From Exiguobacterium sp. Leaf196 (GTDB taxonomy: Bacteria; Bacillota; Bacilli; Exiguobacteriales; Exiguobacteriaceae), in the NCBI RefSeq assembly GCF_001423965.1, contig NZ_LMPV01000001.1, positions 323,908-387,907 of the forward strand: a stretch of 64,000 nt of DNA. The letters run 5' to 3'. The notes below the pieces were generated by a model. It saw only the letters and a program-made list of their open reading frames with translations. It was not told where the DNA came from and did not search any database. The position numbers and the translations under genes were made by a program. Within the stretch, counting starts at the first letter, position 1. Every line of letters begins with the position of its first letter. Positions 35,715 to 43,954 of this stretch are shown one piece after another.

Positions 35715-36140
35715 ATGGATTTCCAAATGTATTTTGAAGATGTCGTCCAAACAGCCCGCAAAGAAGCGCAAGCTGCTGGATTTGAAGAATTAACGACGCC
35801 AGAGAGCGTGGATGAAGCAATGAAACGGGAAGGTCTGACACTTGTCCTTGTCAATTCTGTTTGTGGATGTGCTGGCGGGATCGCCCGTCCTGCAGCAGCG
35901 TACGTCAATCGGAAAGAGGGCATCAAGCCCGATCATTTCGTCACGGTATTCGCTGGACAAGATCGCGAAGCGACAGACCGTGCGCGTGAATATTTCGAAG
36001 GTTATCCACCTTCATCTCCATCCTTTGCGTTAATGCAAGATGGAAACATCCTCTCGATGGTCGAGCGCTTCGACATCGAATCGTTCACGGCGGAAGAAGT
36101 CGTCGAGAAACTTGAATCATTAATTGAAATCTACGCCTAA
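35715..36140 (+). CDS. Bacilliredoxin BrxA/BrxB (YphP/YqiW family)
   Basis: 141 residues of thioredoxin fold with a CGC active site in [16 protein letters not shown] (near residue 52-58), typical of bacilliredoxins. They remove bacillithiol from S-bacillithiolated proteins after oxidative stress. The Bacillus paralogues YphP (BrxA) and YqiW (BrxB) cannot be told apart here, but the artPQR neighbourhood favours YqiW/BrxB. The ATG follows CAAAGGAGG. A clean terminator follows. Confidence 0.92.
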   Translation: MDFQMYFEDVVQTARKEAQAAGFEELTTPESVDEAMKREGLTLVLVNSVCGCAGGIARPAAAYVNRKEGIKPDHFVTVFAGQDREATDRAREYFEGYPPSSPSFALMQDGNILSMVERFDIESFTAEEVVEKLESLIEIYA

Positions 36141-36146
36141 GCGAAG

Positions 36147-36174
36147 AAGACTCCTGAAAAAGGAGTCTTTTTTT
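36147..36174 (+). terminator. Terminator after the bacilliredoxin gene
   Basis: AAGACTCCT pairs perfectly with AGGAGTCTT around GAAAA, followed by seven T in total. Confidence 0.9.
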
Positions 36175-36210
36175 GTGTATTCATAAGACTAAAATAATAA
36201 ATTTTAAATT

Positions 36211-36224
36211 TGAAAACGTTTGCA
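36211..36224 (+). promoter_or_regulatory. cre-like site upstream of the arginine transporter operon
   Basis: TGAAAACGTTTGCA matches the CcpA consensus at 13 of 14 positions. A possible promoter (TTGAAA and TATAAA, 15-nt spacer) overlaps it. Confidence 0.45.
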
Positions 36225-36292
36225 AAATTGTATAAACAGTCATTTATGCATGATTTATGAATAGAAAGTCAAAAAAATTTATATATTTATGC

Positions 36293-36321
36293 TTTACAGT
36301 GAATAAATATTCGTATATCCT
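36293..36321 (+). promoter_or_regulatory. Promoter with embedded ARG box ahead of artP
   Basis: -35 TTTACA (36293-36298) and -10 TATCCT (36316-36321) are 17 nt apart. The spacer is almost filled by TGAATAAATATTCG (36300-36313), a near-perfect palindrome that matches the ArgR/AhrC ARG box (TGAATAWWWATTCA). A weaker half-like site, TATGAATAG, lies at 36256. Binding of ArgR here would block transcription. ArgR is encoded at 1183. Confidence 0.65.
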
Positions 36322-36427
36322 AAAAGCAATAGAACAGGTCAGGCTTTTCGGTATTGAATTGGACATACACATAAGTCATACTATTGTTAAAGTTCTGACA
36401 ATTGAGCGTTGGAAGGGGAAAACTCGA

Positions 36428-37201
36428 ATGAAAAAATTATTAGCAACGGCAATGGCAGGCATTCTGGCAGTCACAATGGCAGCATGTGGCGCGTCGGAAG
36501 AATCAACAGGTGGATCAAGTAAGGATGATAAAGTATTGACGATGGGAACATCAGCGGATTACTTCCCATTTGAATACATCGATACGAAAAAAGGAGAAGA
36601 CATCGTCGGCTTCGACGTTGCGATCGCCAAAGAAGTTACGAAAAATCTTGGATATAAATTAAAAATCGAAGATATGGAATTCGGTAGTCTACTTGGTGCG
36701 CTTAGCTCAGGTCGTGTGGATTTCGTCATGGCGGGCATGACACCAACGGAAGAACGGAAGAAAAATGCTGACTTCACGGACATTTACTTCGAATCGAAAA
36801 ACTTAGTCATGACGAAGGATAAAGCGATCAGTTCAGAAGATGAACTCAAAGGTAAAAAAATCGGTGTCCAGCTTGGTTCGATTCAAGAGGGACTCGCGAA
36901 AGACCGCTTTAAAGACAGCGAAACGGTTCCATTGAACAAAATTCCAGAAATCATTCAAGAATTGAATACAGGTCGGATCGATGCCCTCATTATCGAGGAT
37001 GCAGTCGCCGTCAAATACATGGATCAAGATGCCTCCCTGAAAACGTACCAGATTAAAGAAGATGGTCCAGCTGGTTCAGCAATCGCCTTCAAAAAAGGGG
37101 ATAAGATGCGTGACGATTTCAACAAAGAGCTGAAGAAAATGATTGACAGTGGTGAAATCGATAAATTAGCAGAAGAGTGGTTCCAAAAAGAAGCAAAATA
37201 A
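36428..37201 (+). CDS. artP: Amino-acid ABC transporter substrate-binding lipoprotein (arginine type, ArtP-like)
   Basis: 257 residues from the ATG at 36428 after GGAAGGGG; a longer upstream frame is promoter sequence. A lipoprotein signal ends at MAAC (Cys about 21). The SBP_bac_3 domain has MGTSADYFPFEYID, IVGFDVAIAKEV, VDFVMAGMTPTEERKK, GVQLGSIQEG and AIIEDAVA-like LIIEDAVAVKY. These closely follow B. subtilis ArtP (YqiX). The ARG box upstream agrees with arginine as ligand. A GC-rich hairpin separates it from the permease gene. Confidence 0.88.
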   Translation: MKKLLATAMAGILAVTMAACGASEESTGGSSKDDKVLTMGTSADYFPFEYIDTKKGEDIVGFDVAIAKEVTKNLGYKLKIEDMEFGSLLGALSSGRVDFVMAGMTPTEERKKNADFTDIYFESKNLVMTKDKAISSEDELKGKKIGVQLGSIQEGLAKDRFKDSETVPLNKIPEIIQELNTGRIDALIIEDAVAVKYMDQDASLKTYQIKEDGPAGSAIAFKKGDKMRDDFNKELKKMIDSGEIDKLAEEWFQKEAK

Positions 37202-37212
37202 GTCAAGTGCAT

Positions 37213-37239
37213 GGGGGTGGGGGTAACCTCATCCCTTTT
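37213..37239 (+). terminator. Intercistronic hairpin between artP and artQ
   Basis: GGGGTGGGG pairs with CCTCATCCC (9 bp with two G-U pairs) over a GTAA loop, followed by TTTTG. A partial terminator or mRNA stabiliser here would make more binding protein than permease. Confidence 0.55.
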
Positions 37240-37261
37240 GTGCGACGTTAGGAGATTGATT

Positions 37262-37918
37262 ATGATAGACTTTACAAAGATTCAAGATTCAATTCCATAT
37301 ATTCTCGAGGGCATTCCGGTCCTCTTCCAAGTCGTCATCGTAGCAGCCATTGCCGGGATGCTGATCGGAATCGTCGTCGCGGCACTAAAAATCACAAAAA
37401 GTCGAATCCTCCGTTTTATCGGACATGCCTACACAGCGATTTTCCGGGGTACACCACTGATTTTGCAACTGGCAATCGTTCACTTCGGATTACCGCAACT
37501 AACTGGATATGTCACGACAGGATACCAATCAGCAATCATCGCCTTCTCTTTGAACTCCGGAGCGTATATTTCGGAAATCATTCGGGCAGGGATTCAGGCT
37601 GTTGATCGTGGACAATGGGAAGCAGCAGACGCGCTCGGTATTTCGTATTTCAAACAACTGCGTTCGATCATTTTGCCGCAAGCCTTTAAAAATATCCTCC
37701 CAGCGATCATGAACGAATTGATCACGTTGACGAAGGAGTCGGCGCTTGTCTCGACGGTCGGCGTGCTTGATGTCATGCGCCGGGCGCAAATCGTCGGAGG
37801 AGAAAAGGCAATCTATTTCGAACCGTTATTGTTTGCCGGATTCGTATATTTTGTTCTTGTCATGGGATTGAGCTTGATAGGCCAACAAGTCGAAAAAGCT
37901 ATGAGAAAGAGTGGGTAA
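37262..37918 (+). CDS. artQ: Amino-acid ABC transporter permease (ArtQ-like)
   Basis: 218 residues from the ATG at 37262 behind TAGGAG. HisM-type permease with about five membrane segments, [10 protein letters not shown] near residue 60, and the EAA loop [23 protein letters not shown] that contacts the ATPase. It forms the membrane channel of the arginine-type importer with ArtP and ArtR. The end overlaps the artR region. Confidence 0.9.
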   Translation: MIDFTKIQDSIPYILEGIPVLFQVVIVAAIAGMLIGIVVAALKITKSRILRFIGHAYTAIFRGTPLILQLAIVHFGLPQLTGYVTTGYQSAIIAFSLNSGAYISEIIRAGIQAVDRGQWEAADALGISYFKQLRSIILPQAFKNILPAIMNELITLTKESALVSTVGVLDVMRRAQIVGGEKAIYFEPLLFAGFVYFVLVMGLSLIGQQVEKAMRKSG

Positions 37919-37922
37919 TCAG

Positions 37923-38654
37923 ATGGAACCTATGATCCAAGTCACCGATTTGCATAAGCAGTTCGGAAAATTAGAAGTATTAAAAGGTATCTCGACGACG
38001 GTTACACGCGGTGAAGTCGTCGCTGTCATCGGACCGTCGGGATCTGGTAAATCAACATTTCTACGATGTATCAATTTACTTGAACAACCAACGAGTGGGA
38101 CGATCATCGTCGATGGTTTTGAACTGACAAAACCAAAGGCGAACATCTCGAAAGCACGTCAGAACATCGGCATGGTTTTCCAACAGTTCAACTTGTTCCC
38201 GCATAAGTCTGTCCTTGATAATCTGACGTACGCACCAATCAACGTCCTCGGAATTTCAAAGGACGAGGCGATTAAACGAGCGGAGACGTTACTGGAACGT
38301 GTCGGTTTAGCGGAAAAACGCGATAATTACCCGAATCAGTTGTCAGGTGGACAAAAACAACGGGTCGCGATCGCCCGCGCACTTGCGATGGAACCGAACG
38401 TCATGCTGTTCGATGAACCGACATCAGCCCTTGACCCAGAGATGGTCAACGAAGTGCTAGACGTCATGAAGCAGCTTGCTGAGAGTGGAATGACGATGGT
38501 CATCGTGACGCATGAGATGGGCTTCGCAAAAGAAGTCGCCGATCGTGTCTTGTTCCTCGATGAAGGAATTTTAATGGAAGAAGGTTCACCAGTCGAACTC
38601 TTCGACAATCCGAAGACGGACCGAGCGAAAAAATTCCTCGAAAAAGTTTTATGA
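37923..38654 (+). CDS. artR: Amino-acid ABC transporter ATP-binding protein (ArtR-like)
   Basis: 243 residues from the ATG at 37923; GTG at 37911 and ATG at 37932 are alternatives. Walker [11 protein letters not shown]-loop [10 protein letters not shown], signature LSGGQKQR, Walker [15 protein letters not shown] and switch histidine in VTHEMGFA, all typical of polar amino-acid transporter ATPases. It closes the artPQR operon and is followed by a terminator. Confidence 0.92.
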   Translation: MEPMIQVTDLHKQFGKLEVLKGISTTVTRGEVVAVIGPSGSGKSTFLRCINLLEQPTSGTIIVDGFELTKPKANISKARQNIGMVFQQFNLFPHKSVLDNLTYAPINVLGISKDEAIKRAETLLERVGLAEKRDNYPNQLSGGQKQRVAIARALAMEPNVMLFDEPTSALDPEMVNEVLDVMKQLAESGMTMVIVTHEMGFAKEVADRVLFLDEGILMEEGSPVELFDNPKTDRAKKFLEKVL

Positions 38655-38661
38655 TCACCGT

Positions 38662-38692
38662 ACGCTAACTCTGAAAAGGGGTTAGCGTTTTT
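38662..38692 (+). terminator. Terminator after artR
   Basis: ACGCTAACTC pairs with GGGTTAGCGT (one mispair) around TGAAAAG, followed by TTTTT. Confidence 0.85.
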
Positions 38693-38719
38693 CGATTTTT
38701 AATATAGAGGGGGATAAGA

Positions 38720-39256
38720 ATGAAAAAACTGCTGGAAGGTCATCTTACTCGTCTGACACGTTTTCAACCAGAAGATACCGAAGTGATGCAACGATTGCTT
38801 GACGATGCGACATTCGCCCGTCATTTTAGTGCAACGCCATATCGTCATTTATCCATGGATAAGATTGAAAAGATGATGGCGACGGATGCACCGGAGACGT
38901 TTCGATTTGCGATCCGGAACTTTGAAGATGAACGGATGATTGGAGTCGTTGCATTAGAAGATATCTTACCAGCACACGGAACGGCGTGGTTGATGATCGG
39001 CATCGATCCGGATTGTGAAGGGCAAGGGTATGCGACGGATGCGCTACAGACGATCCTCAAATATGCCTTCTTAGAGCTGAATTTGTACCGGATTCAATTG
39101 ACGGTCTTTGAGTATAATACACGTGCGGTTCAGCTGTACGAGCGACTTGGGTTCGTGCAGGAAGGAAGATACCGTGCTTTTTTACGACGAGACGGAGAGC
39201 GGCATGACATGATACTGTATGGATTACTTGAACCGGAATGGAGGGGTCGACAATGA
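38720..39256 (+). CDS. GNAT acetyltransferase, RimJ/RimL-like
   Basis: 178 residues. Acetyl-CoA site WLMIGIDPDCEGQGYATDALQ near residue 95, followed by RIQLTVFEYNTRAVQLYERLGF and EGRYRAFLRRDGERHDMILYG, the layout of RimJ/RimL-type N-terminal or small-molecule acetylases. Substrate unknown. It begins after a GAGGGGG site and overlaps the HD gene by 4 nt. Confidence 0.87.
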   Translation: MKKLLEGHLTRLTRFQPEDTEVMQRLLDDATFARHFSATPYRHLSMDKIEKMMATDAPETFRFAIRNFEDERMIGVVALEDILPAHGTAWLMIGIDPDCEGQGYATDALQTILKYAFLELNLYRIQLTVFEYNTRAVQLYERLGFVQEGRYRAFLRRDGERHDMILYGLLEPEWRGRQ

Positions 39257-39876
39257 TTCAAGAAACGGAAGCGTTCGTCCGGTCGTTTCATGCGACGGAC
39301 TTTTCAGGTCATGATTATGCTCACATTGAACGAGTTCGCCGTTTAGCGTTACATATTGCAAAACAGGAAGGCGGGAATACCCGGATCATCGAATTAGCAG
39401 CCTTACTTCATGACGTAGCAGATAGCAAACTCGGGGGAACGGCAGAGACGGTCGCCACCTTTTTGCAAGGAAAGGTGGCAGAGGAGGAACAGGAACAGAT
39501 TTTAAACATTATCACGAGCTTGTCCTATAAAGATGGCACACGTCCACCAATGCGAACGATCGAAGGACAAGTCGTCCAAGACGCCGACCGTCTCGATGCG
39601 ATCGGCGCAATCGGGATTGCGCGAACGTTTCAGTTTGCTGGTCGGTTCGGGGAGCCAATGCATGTGCCAGGACTAACACCACGAAAGCCGGGTGATCGAA
39701 CAGGCGAGACAAGTGCCCTGAATCATTTTGAAGAAAAGTTATTCCGACTAAAAGATTTAATGAATACGAAGACAGCCCATCATTTAGCGGAGGAACGGCA
39801 TCGCTACATGGAAGAGTTCGTGGCTCGTTTTAAGGAGGAATGGGAGGGGGTTACGGGAGGAACAGGTGAATTTTAA
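39253..39876 (+). CDS. HD-domain phosphohydrolase (YpgQ-like)
   Basis: 207 residues from the ATG at 39253, which overlaps the stop of the GNAT gene and follows GGAGG. HD-superfamily metal ligands are HDYAHIERV (about 21-29), LLHDVADSK (about 53-61) and VQDADRLDAIG (about 115). The size and motifs match B. subtilis YpgQ, which hydrolyses nucleoside triphosphates to monophosphates in vitro. The natural substrate is not certain. Confidence 0.85.
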   Translation: MIQETEAFVRSFHATDFSGHDYAHIERVRRLALHIAKQEGGNTRIIELAALLHDVADSKLGGTAETVATFLQGKVAEEEQEQILNIITSLSYKDGTRPPMRTIEGQVVQDADRLDAIGAIGIARTFQFAGRFGEPMHVPGLTPRKPGDRTGETSALNHFEEKLFRLKDLMNTKTAHHLAEERHRYMEEFVARFKEEWEGVTGGTGEF

Positions 39877-39887
39877 ATTGTTTAACA

Positions 39888-39933
39888 CATAAGGCGCGTT
39901 GTCCGGTTCGTTTCCCAGACAACGCGCCTTATG
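39888..39933. terminator. 16-bp perfect inverted repeat between convergent genes
   Basis: CATAAGGCGCGTTGTC pairs perfectly with GACAACGCGCCTTATG around a 14-nt loop. It lies exactly between the HD gene and the convergent ZIP gene, so a bidirectional terminator is likely, although neither side has a true T run. Confidence 0.6.
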
Positions 39934-39935
39934 TA

Positions 39936-40649
39936 TTAACTGAGGATGATGGCAGTAATTAATCCAAGTGCTGCGAACAGACCAACGATCGCACCGCCTT
40001 CCTCGTGAGCTTCCGGCATCATCGTCGAAGCGAGCATCGCGATGATCCCACCGCTTGCGAAGCCACCGATCATGGCGAAATGCATGTCCGGTAGTTCTGC
40101 GAGAACCGTGTAGCCGGCGAGTGAGGCGAGGGCAGAGATCAACCAGACGACTCCCCACATCAACAAGACTTTTTTCTTCGAAAAGCCATCTTTTCGTAAC
40201 CCCGTCGTACTCGATAAACCTTCCGGGATGTTACTGACGAAAATTGCCGCGACGAGTGCCGCGCTGACATTTCCAGATAACAGACTGGCACCGATCATGA
40301 TCGATTCCGGGATGGCATCAAGAATCGTCCCAAAGAAAATCGCCGTCCCCGTGCCTTCATTCCCACCAGATGAGCGTTTCCGTTTACTCGCGCCGCGTGA
40401 CGAGACGAACAAATCAAAGCCCGTAAAGACAAGTGCCCCGACGATAAAGGAAATCGCAACGACGAACGTTGTTGATTTCTTTAATGCCTCATCGAGCAAC
40501 TCAAATGTCGCTGCTCCAATCAAAATTCCTGTTCCAAACGACATGATGTAACCGATCAGTCGTTGTTTTAAGGGTAAGTACAGTCCAAACAAGGCGCCAA
40601 TGACAACGGCGCCACCTGCTAACGCACCCCAACCGAACGCACCCCACAT
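39936..40649 (-). CDS. ZIP family metal transporter
   Basis: 237 residues, about eight membrane segments. Metal-site helices are marked by FFGTILDAIPESIMIG and FVSNIPEGLSSTTG, the H/E/N-P-E-G signatures of ZIP proteins. A short basic cytosolic loop (SSRGASKRKRSSGGNEG, near 85-100) stands where other ZIPs have histidines. It should move zinc or another divalent metal across the cell membrane. An AAGGAGG site precedes the ATG. Confidence 0.9.
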   Translation of the reverse strand: MWGAFGWGALAGGAVVIGALFGLYLPLKQRLIGYIMSFGTGILIGAATFELLDEALKKSTTFVVAISFIVGALVFTGFDLFVSSRGASKRKRSSGGNEGTGTAIFFGTILDAIPESIMIGASLLSGNVSAALVAAIFVSNIPEGLSSTTGLRKDGFSKKKVLLMWGVVWLISALASLAGYTVLAELPDMHFAMIGGFASGGIIAMLASTMMPEAHEEGGAIVGLFAALGLITAIILS

Positions 40650-40755
40650 ATGAACGCCTCCTTCTTGTACTTTCTACCTGTTCTAGATAATTCATAAACA
40701 TAGCGAAAAGAAAGAAAAATAGTTCGAGACGAATGTAAGGGGCTGACTCAAAAAA

Positions 40756-40905
40756 AAGAATGCCGCGTCTTTTCACGCTCTTTCCTCAGGCGAGACACAA
40801 GCTAGTTTTCCTGCTTCATTCAAGCAGGAAAGCAGATCTTGTTCGTCTCTGACAGCGCAAAAATGCGCTTTTTCCTGTAGGAGTGGCGTGAAACGCGTCA
40901 TTCTT
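40756..40905. repeat. Folded intergenic element, 150 bp, candidate dispersed repeat
   Basis: The 299-nt gap between the ZIP and SDR genes holds one large inverted structure. AAGAATG (40756-40762), CGCG (40764-40767) and TTTCACGC (40771-40778) pair with GCGTGAAA (40886-40893), CGCG (40894-40897) and CATTCTT (40899-40905). Inside are GAGACACAAG opposite CTTGTTCGTCTC, a perfect 10-bp stem TTTCCTGCTT/AAGCAGGAAA (40807-40831), and AGCGCA/TGCGCT (40854-40869). No gene is seen. Only one copy lies in the window, so repetition elsewhere is inference. Confidence 0.5.
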
Positions 40906-40948
40906 ATCTTTGTGGAGAATGACTTCTTAAGTAATTAAATCTCAATCA

Positions 40949-41713
40949 TCAGAATGGTTGTTTATTTAACCAATGACCACCGTCAAGAGCGATGCATTCT
41001 CCGTTCAAGTAGCGGGCTTGGTCTGATACCATCCAGGTTGCAAGCGTCGCGATCTCTTCCGGTGTTCCGAATCGACCGAGTGGGACGTTGCGGCGAATTC
41101 GTTCCGCGTGTTCTGGTGATAAAGCAAGTTTATCAGCACCACCCGTCCGTTCGATCGGCCCCGGACTGATCGCGTTGACACGGGCTTGATATTTATAGCC
41201 CCATTCGACGGCAAGCGTCCGCGTCAAGTTCAGCACGCCGGCTTTTGCAGCAGCACTCGGAGCGACACCGGCACCTGCCTGCCATGCATAAGAAGCGACG
41301 ATATTGACGATTTGACCGCCAGCGACTTGATCTTCCTGCCAACCTTTGACAAGAGCGTGACAGCAGTTAAATGTCCCGTTAAGGACGATATCGATGACCG
41401 TCTTCCATCCATTCGGCGATAATTCGTCGGTTGGACAGATGAAGTTCCCGGCAGCATTGTTGATTAATGCCTCGAGACGACCGAACCGTTCGCGTGCTTG
41501 CTTGACAGCAGCAAGACAAGCGTCCGCGTCACGGACATCCATCTGAATCGTCAGATGCTCGCCTTGAATCTGTTCCAATGCTTCATCCATCAGGCGCAAG
41601 CGTTCTGCGTCACGTCCTGTGACGACGACATTCCAGCCAGCTTCCTTTAAAGCGATTGCCATCGCTTTTCCCATACCGTTTGTTCCACCCGTCACCATGA
41701 TTGTTTGTGTCAT
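40949..41713 (-). CDS. 2,4-dienoyl-CoA reductase-like SDR (FadH type)
   Basis: 254 residues from the ATG at 41713 after AAAGGAGG. NADP-binding TGGTNGMG near residue 8 and NNAAGNF near 87. The usual SDR YxxxK is replaced by SAAAK in AGVAPSAAAKAGVLNLTR, the Ser-Lys arrangement of 2,4-dienoyl-CoA reductases. This points to unsaturated fatty acid beta-oxidation, like B. subtilis FadH (YkuF). A FadR-like operator overlaps the region just upstream of the ribosome binding site, which supports the role. Confidence 0.85.
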   Translation of the reverse strand: MTQTIMVTGGTNGMGKAMAIALKEAGWNVVVTGRDAERLRLMDEALEQIQGEHLTIQMDVRDADACLAAVKQARERFGRLEALINNAAGNFICPTDELSPNGWKTVIDIVLNGTFNCCHALVKGWQEDQVAGGQIVNIVASYAWQAGAGVAPSAAAKAGVLNLTRTLAVEWGYKYQARVNAISPGPIERTGGADKLALSPEHAERIRRNVPLGRFGTPEEIATLATWMVSDQARYLNGECIALDGGHWLNKQPF

Positions 41714-41734
41714 ATTGATTCCTCCTTTATGTAA

Positions 41735-41752
41735 TGAATGAACGACCATTCA
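41735..41752 (-). promoter_or_regulatory. FadR (TetR-family)-like operator upstream of the dienoyl-CoA reductase gene
   Basis: TGAATGAACGACCATTCA is an inverted repeat that matches the B. subtilis FadR consensus TGAATGAMTARTCATTCA at 15 of 18 positions. It lies 22 nt upstream of the start codon, where bound repressor would block transcription; long-chain acyl-CoA should relieve it. Confidence 0.65.
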
Positions 41753-41763
41753 TATTCTTTATT

Positions 41764-41796
41764 CAAAAAAGAAGGAGCGAACTCCTTCTTTTTTTA
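41764..41796 (-). terminator. Terminator after ppaC
   Basis: AAAAAAGAAGGAG pairs with CTCCTTCTTTTTT around a CGAA loop, with T runs on both strands, directly past the ppaC stop. Confidence 0.9.
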
Positions 41797-41797
41797 C

Positions 41798-42733
41798 TTA
41801 TTGTGTTGCAAGAGCTGTATCTGTTAAAACAGGAACGACTTGTTTCTTACGTGAAACGACACCTTCGAGGTAGACGAGGTTGTTCGTCGCTTCAAGACCA
41901 TAAGCACGTTCGACGAGATTCGCTTCTTTCCCGAGGACGAGTCCGACTGAGTTGTTCGTCAAGATATCCGTGACGATGAAGACGAACAAATCAAGACCTT
42001 TTGCAAGGATGACTTCGTTGATCGCTGTTTCGAGTTCTTCTTGGCGAAGCAAAACTTCAGCTGTATCGACCGTGTTGACTTGAGCGATTTCGACTTTGAG
42101 TGTTCCCATCGTGAATTCTTTTGCGTCAAGCGAGATCAATTCAGGAACGGTTTTCTTCGAGAGATCAGCTCCAGCTTTGAGCATCTCAAGACCGTAGACG
42201 TTCGCATCGACACCGGCGATTTCTGCGAGTTCACGAGCTGCGATGATATCTTGCTCTGTGCAAGTCGGTGATTTGAACAGAAGCGAGTCAGAAATGATCG
42301 CTGATAGCATCAGACCAGCGATTTCTGGTTTGATTGCAACACCATGCTCTTTGTAGAGCTTGTTAAGGATCGTTGCTGTACAACCGACTGGTTCTGCCCG
42401 GTAATAGACAGGATCCGATGTCTCGAAGTTTGCGATTCGGTGATGGTCGATGACTTCTGTTACGGTAACAGCGTCGATATCGTTCGCACTTTGCTGACGT
42501 TCGTTGTGGTCGACTAAGATGACGTGTGACGCTTCTGTCGCGACCTCTGTCACTAGACGTGGTGCTGAAACTTTGAACGTATCGAGCGCGAATAACGTTT
42601 CATCATTCATCTCACCAAGACGGATTGCTTCGGCATTGACACCGAGCGCTTTCTTTAATTCTGCATAAGCGATTGCCGATGTGATCGTATCGGTATCAGG
42701 ATTTTTATGACCAAATACTAAAACTTTTTCCAT
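41798..42733 (-). CDS. ppaC: Manganese-dependent inorganic pyrophosphatase
   Basis: 311 residues from the ATG at 42733, behind GAGGAGTG; an extra 16-residue extension is not supported. Family II pyrophosphatase with DHH motifs: [17 protein letters not shown] at the N-terminus, [22 protein letters not shown] and VGCTATILN, and the substrate-closing C-terminal SRKKQVVP. It hydrolyses pyrophosphate in the cytosol and drives biosynthesis. Confidence 0.96.
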   Translation of the reverse strand: MEKVLVFGHKNPDTDTITSAIAYAELKKALGVNAEAIRLGEMNDETLFALDTFKVSAPRLVTEVATEASHVILVDHNERQQSANDIDAVTVTEVIDHHRIANFETSDPVYYRAEPVGCTATILNKLYKEHGVAIKPEIAGLMLSAIISDSLLFKSPTCTEQDIIAARELAEIAGVDANVYGLEMLKAGADLSKKTVPELISLDAKEFTMGTLKVEIAQVNTVDTAEVLLRQEELETAINEVILAKGLDLFVFIVTDILTNNSVGLVLGKEANLVERAYGLEATNNLVYLEGVVSRKKQVVPVLTDTALATQ

Positions 42734-42790
42734 GACGTGTTCACTCCTCAATGATTGTTGTCTCGCCCTATAGTGTATCATATCTCGGAT

Positions 42791-43867
42791 TTAGAAGGCG
42801 TTCATTTTCACTAGGATACCAGCGATTTTTTCGCTCCAGAAGGGGTCTGATGCGTAAAAGACATTCATTCCTTTTTGTTTGTTCCCGAGGTACGCCCCGC
42901 GGAAATAACGTCCATCCCGATCAAGATAGTCCTTTGCGATGAATCGGCCGGTCTGCTCGATTGAATCCGTCAAGGATTTATAAGCAGTCGCATCTTCTCC
43001 CGGGGCAGAATCCGTCGCATTGACGCCGAATAGATTATTTTTTTCGCGGGCAATCTCAGACCGTCCATAGTCGGATTCGTGGATGGCGTGTGCAAGCAGG
43101 TAGGCCGCGTTGACCCGGTATTTCTTTTCAACGGATTTAAAGACTTTTCCTTTCCCGACCAAGGGGCTGTCCGGCGCTTGCTCCTTGATGAACGCATCGA
43201 GTTGTTTGGCACTCAGGCGCGTCGGTTTCGTCAAATCACGTGTCAGTGTCTTCGATTCGACGTATTTGCTCGTCCGAGACGTCGCGTTCGTCGCTTCACC
43301 AGCGACAATCAATCCACCAAGTCCACCGTCAGCAACGATGTAGTGAAGGAGTCGATTTCCCTTCGTCTGATAGTACGACGGATTCGAGACACGTTCTGCC
43401 GGGAACGGACGTAAGCGATCCGTTGGAACATAACCAGTTGCGCCTGCGACGCTGACGCGACTCGTCTGTTCACCGAACTGAAGCAACTGGACGCGTGTGC
43501 CGGAAGCGACGTAGGTAAGCCGTTTCTTTAAATCGACGTCACGATGAATCGACAGAATACCGCGATCATCGACGATCCCGGTACCTTGTCCACCGAGATA
43601 GACGTAGCGGTCATCGGAAGCGCGTTTTACCGCACCACGCTGACCCGCATACTCCTTTGCCTCGGCGAACGTTTGGAAGTCTTGTTCGTTGATTGTACCT
43701 TTCTCATAGCGCTCAGCTGTATAAGGAGCCGGTGGGGATAAAACTGTCTTCGGTTCCTCACGAAGCCAAAAGAACAAGAGAATGCCGATGAGGAAAAAGA
43801 AGAGTAACCCTTTTAGTGAGCTAGTCCGGCGCACGGGGCGACCAGGACGGATAGTGCGTGTCGTCAA
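42791..43867 (-). CDS. Membrane-anchored N-acetylglucosaminidase with SH3-like domain
   Basis: 358 residues starting at TTG (43867) after AAAGGACGTGA. One membrane anchor at about 19-35 (GLLFFFLIGILLFFWL) after a basic N-terminus; a central SH3-like region with VQLLQFG and ATGYVPTDRLRPFP; and a C-terminal glucosaminidase domain (about 215-358). The catalytic glutamate is in LAHAIHESDYGRSEIAREKNNLFG, with GVN and SLTDSIEQTGRFIAKDYL. It should cut glycan strands of peptidoglycan from the outer membrane face, like LytG. Confidence 0.85.
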   Translation of the reverse strand: MTTRTIRPGRPVRRTSSLKGLLFFFLIGILLFFWLREEPKTVLSPPAPYTAERYEKGTINEQDFQTFAEAKEYAGQRGAVKRASDDRYVYLGGQGTGIVDDRGILSIHRDVDLKKRLTYVASGTRVQLLQFGEQTSRVSVAGATGYVPTDRLRPFPAERVSNPSYYQTKGNRLLHYIVADGGLGGLIVAGEATNATSRTSKYVESKTLTRDLTKPTRLSAKQLDAFIKEQAPDSPLVGKGKVFKSVEKKYRVNAAYLLAHAIHESDYGRSEIAREKNNLFGVNATDSAPGEDATAYKSLTDSIEQTGRFIAKDYLDRDGRYFRGAYLGNKQKGMNVFYASDPFWSEKIAGILVKMNAF

Positions 43868-43954
43868 AGAAAATCACGTCCTTTAAAAAGCAATGGACAT
43901 TCGTGTCCAACGTAGGTAGTCTAACAAAGAAAAACAAATGGGGAGGTGAATCTG

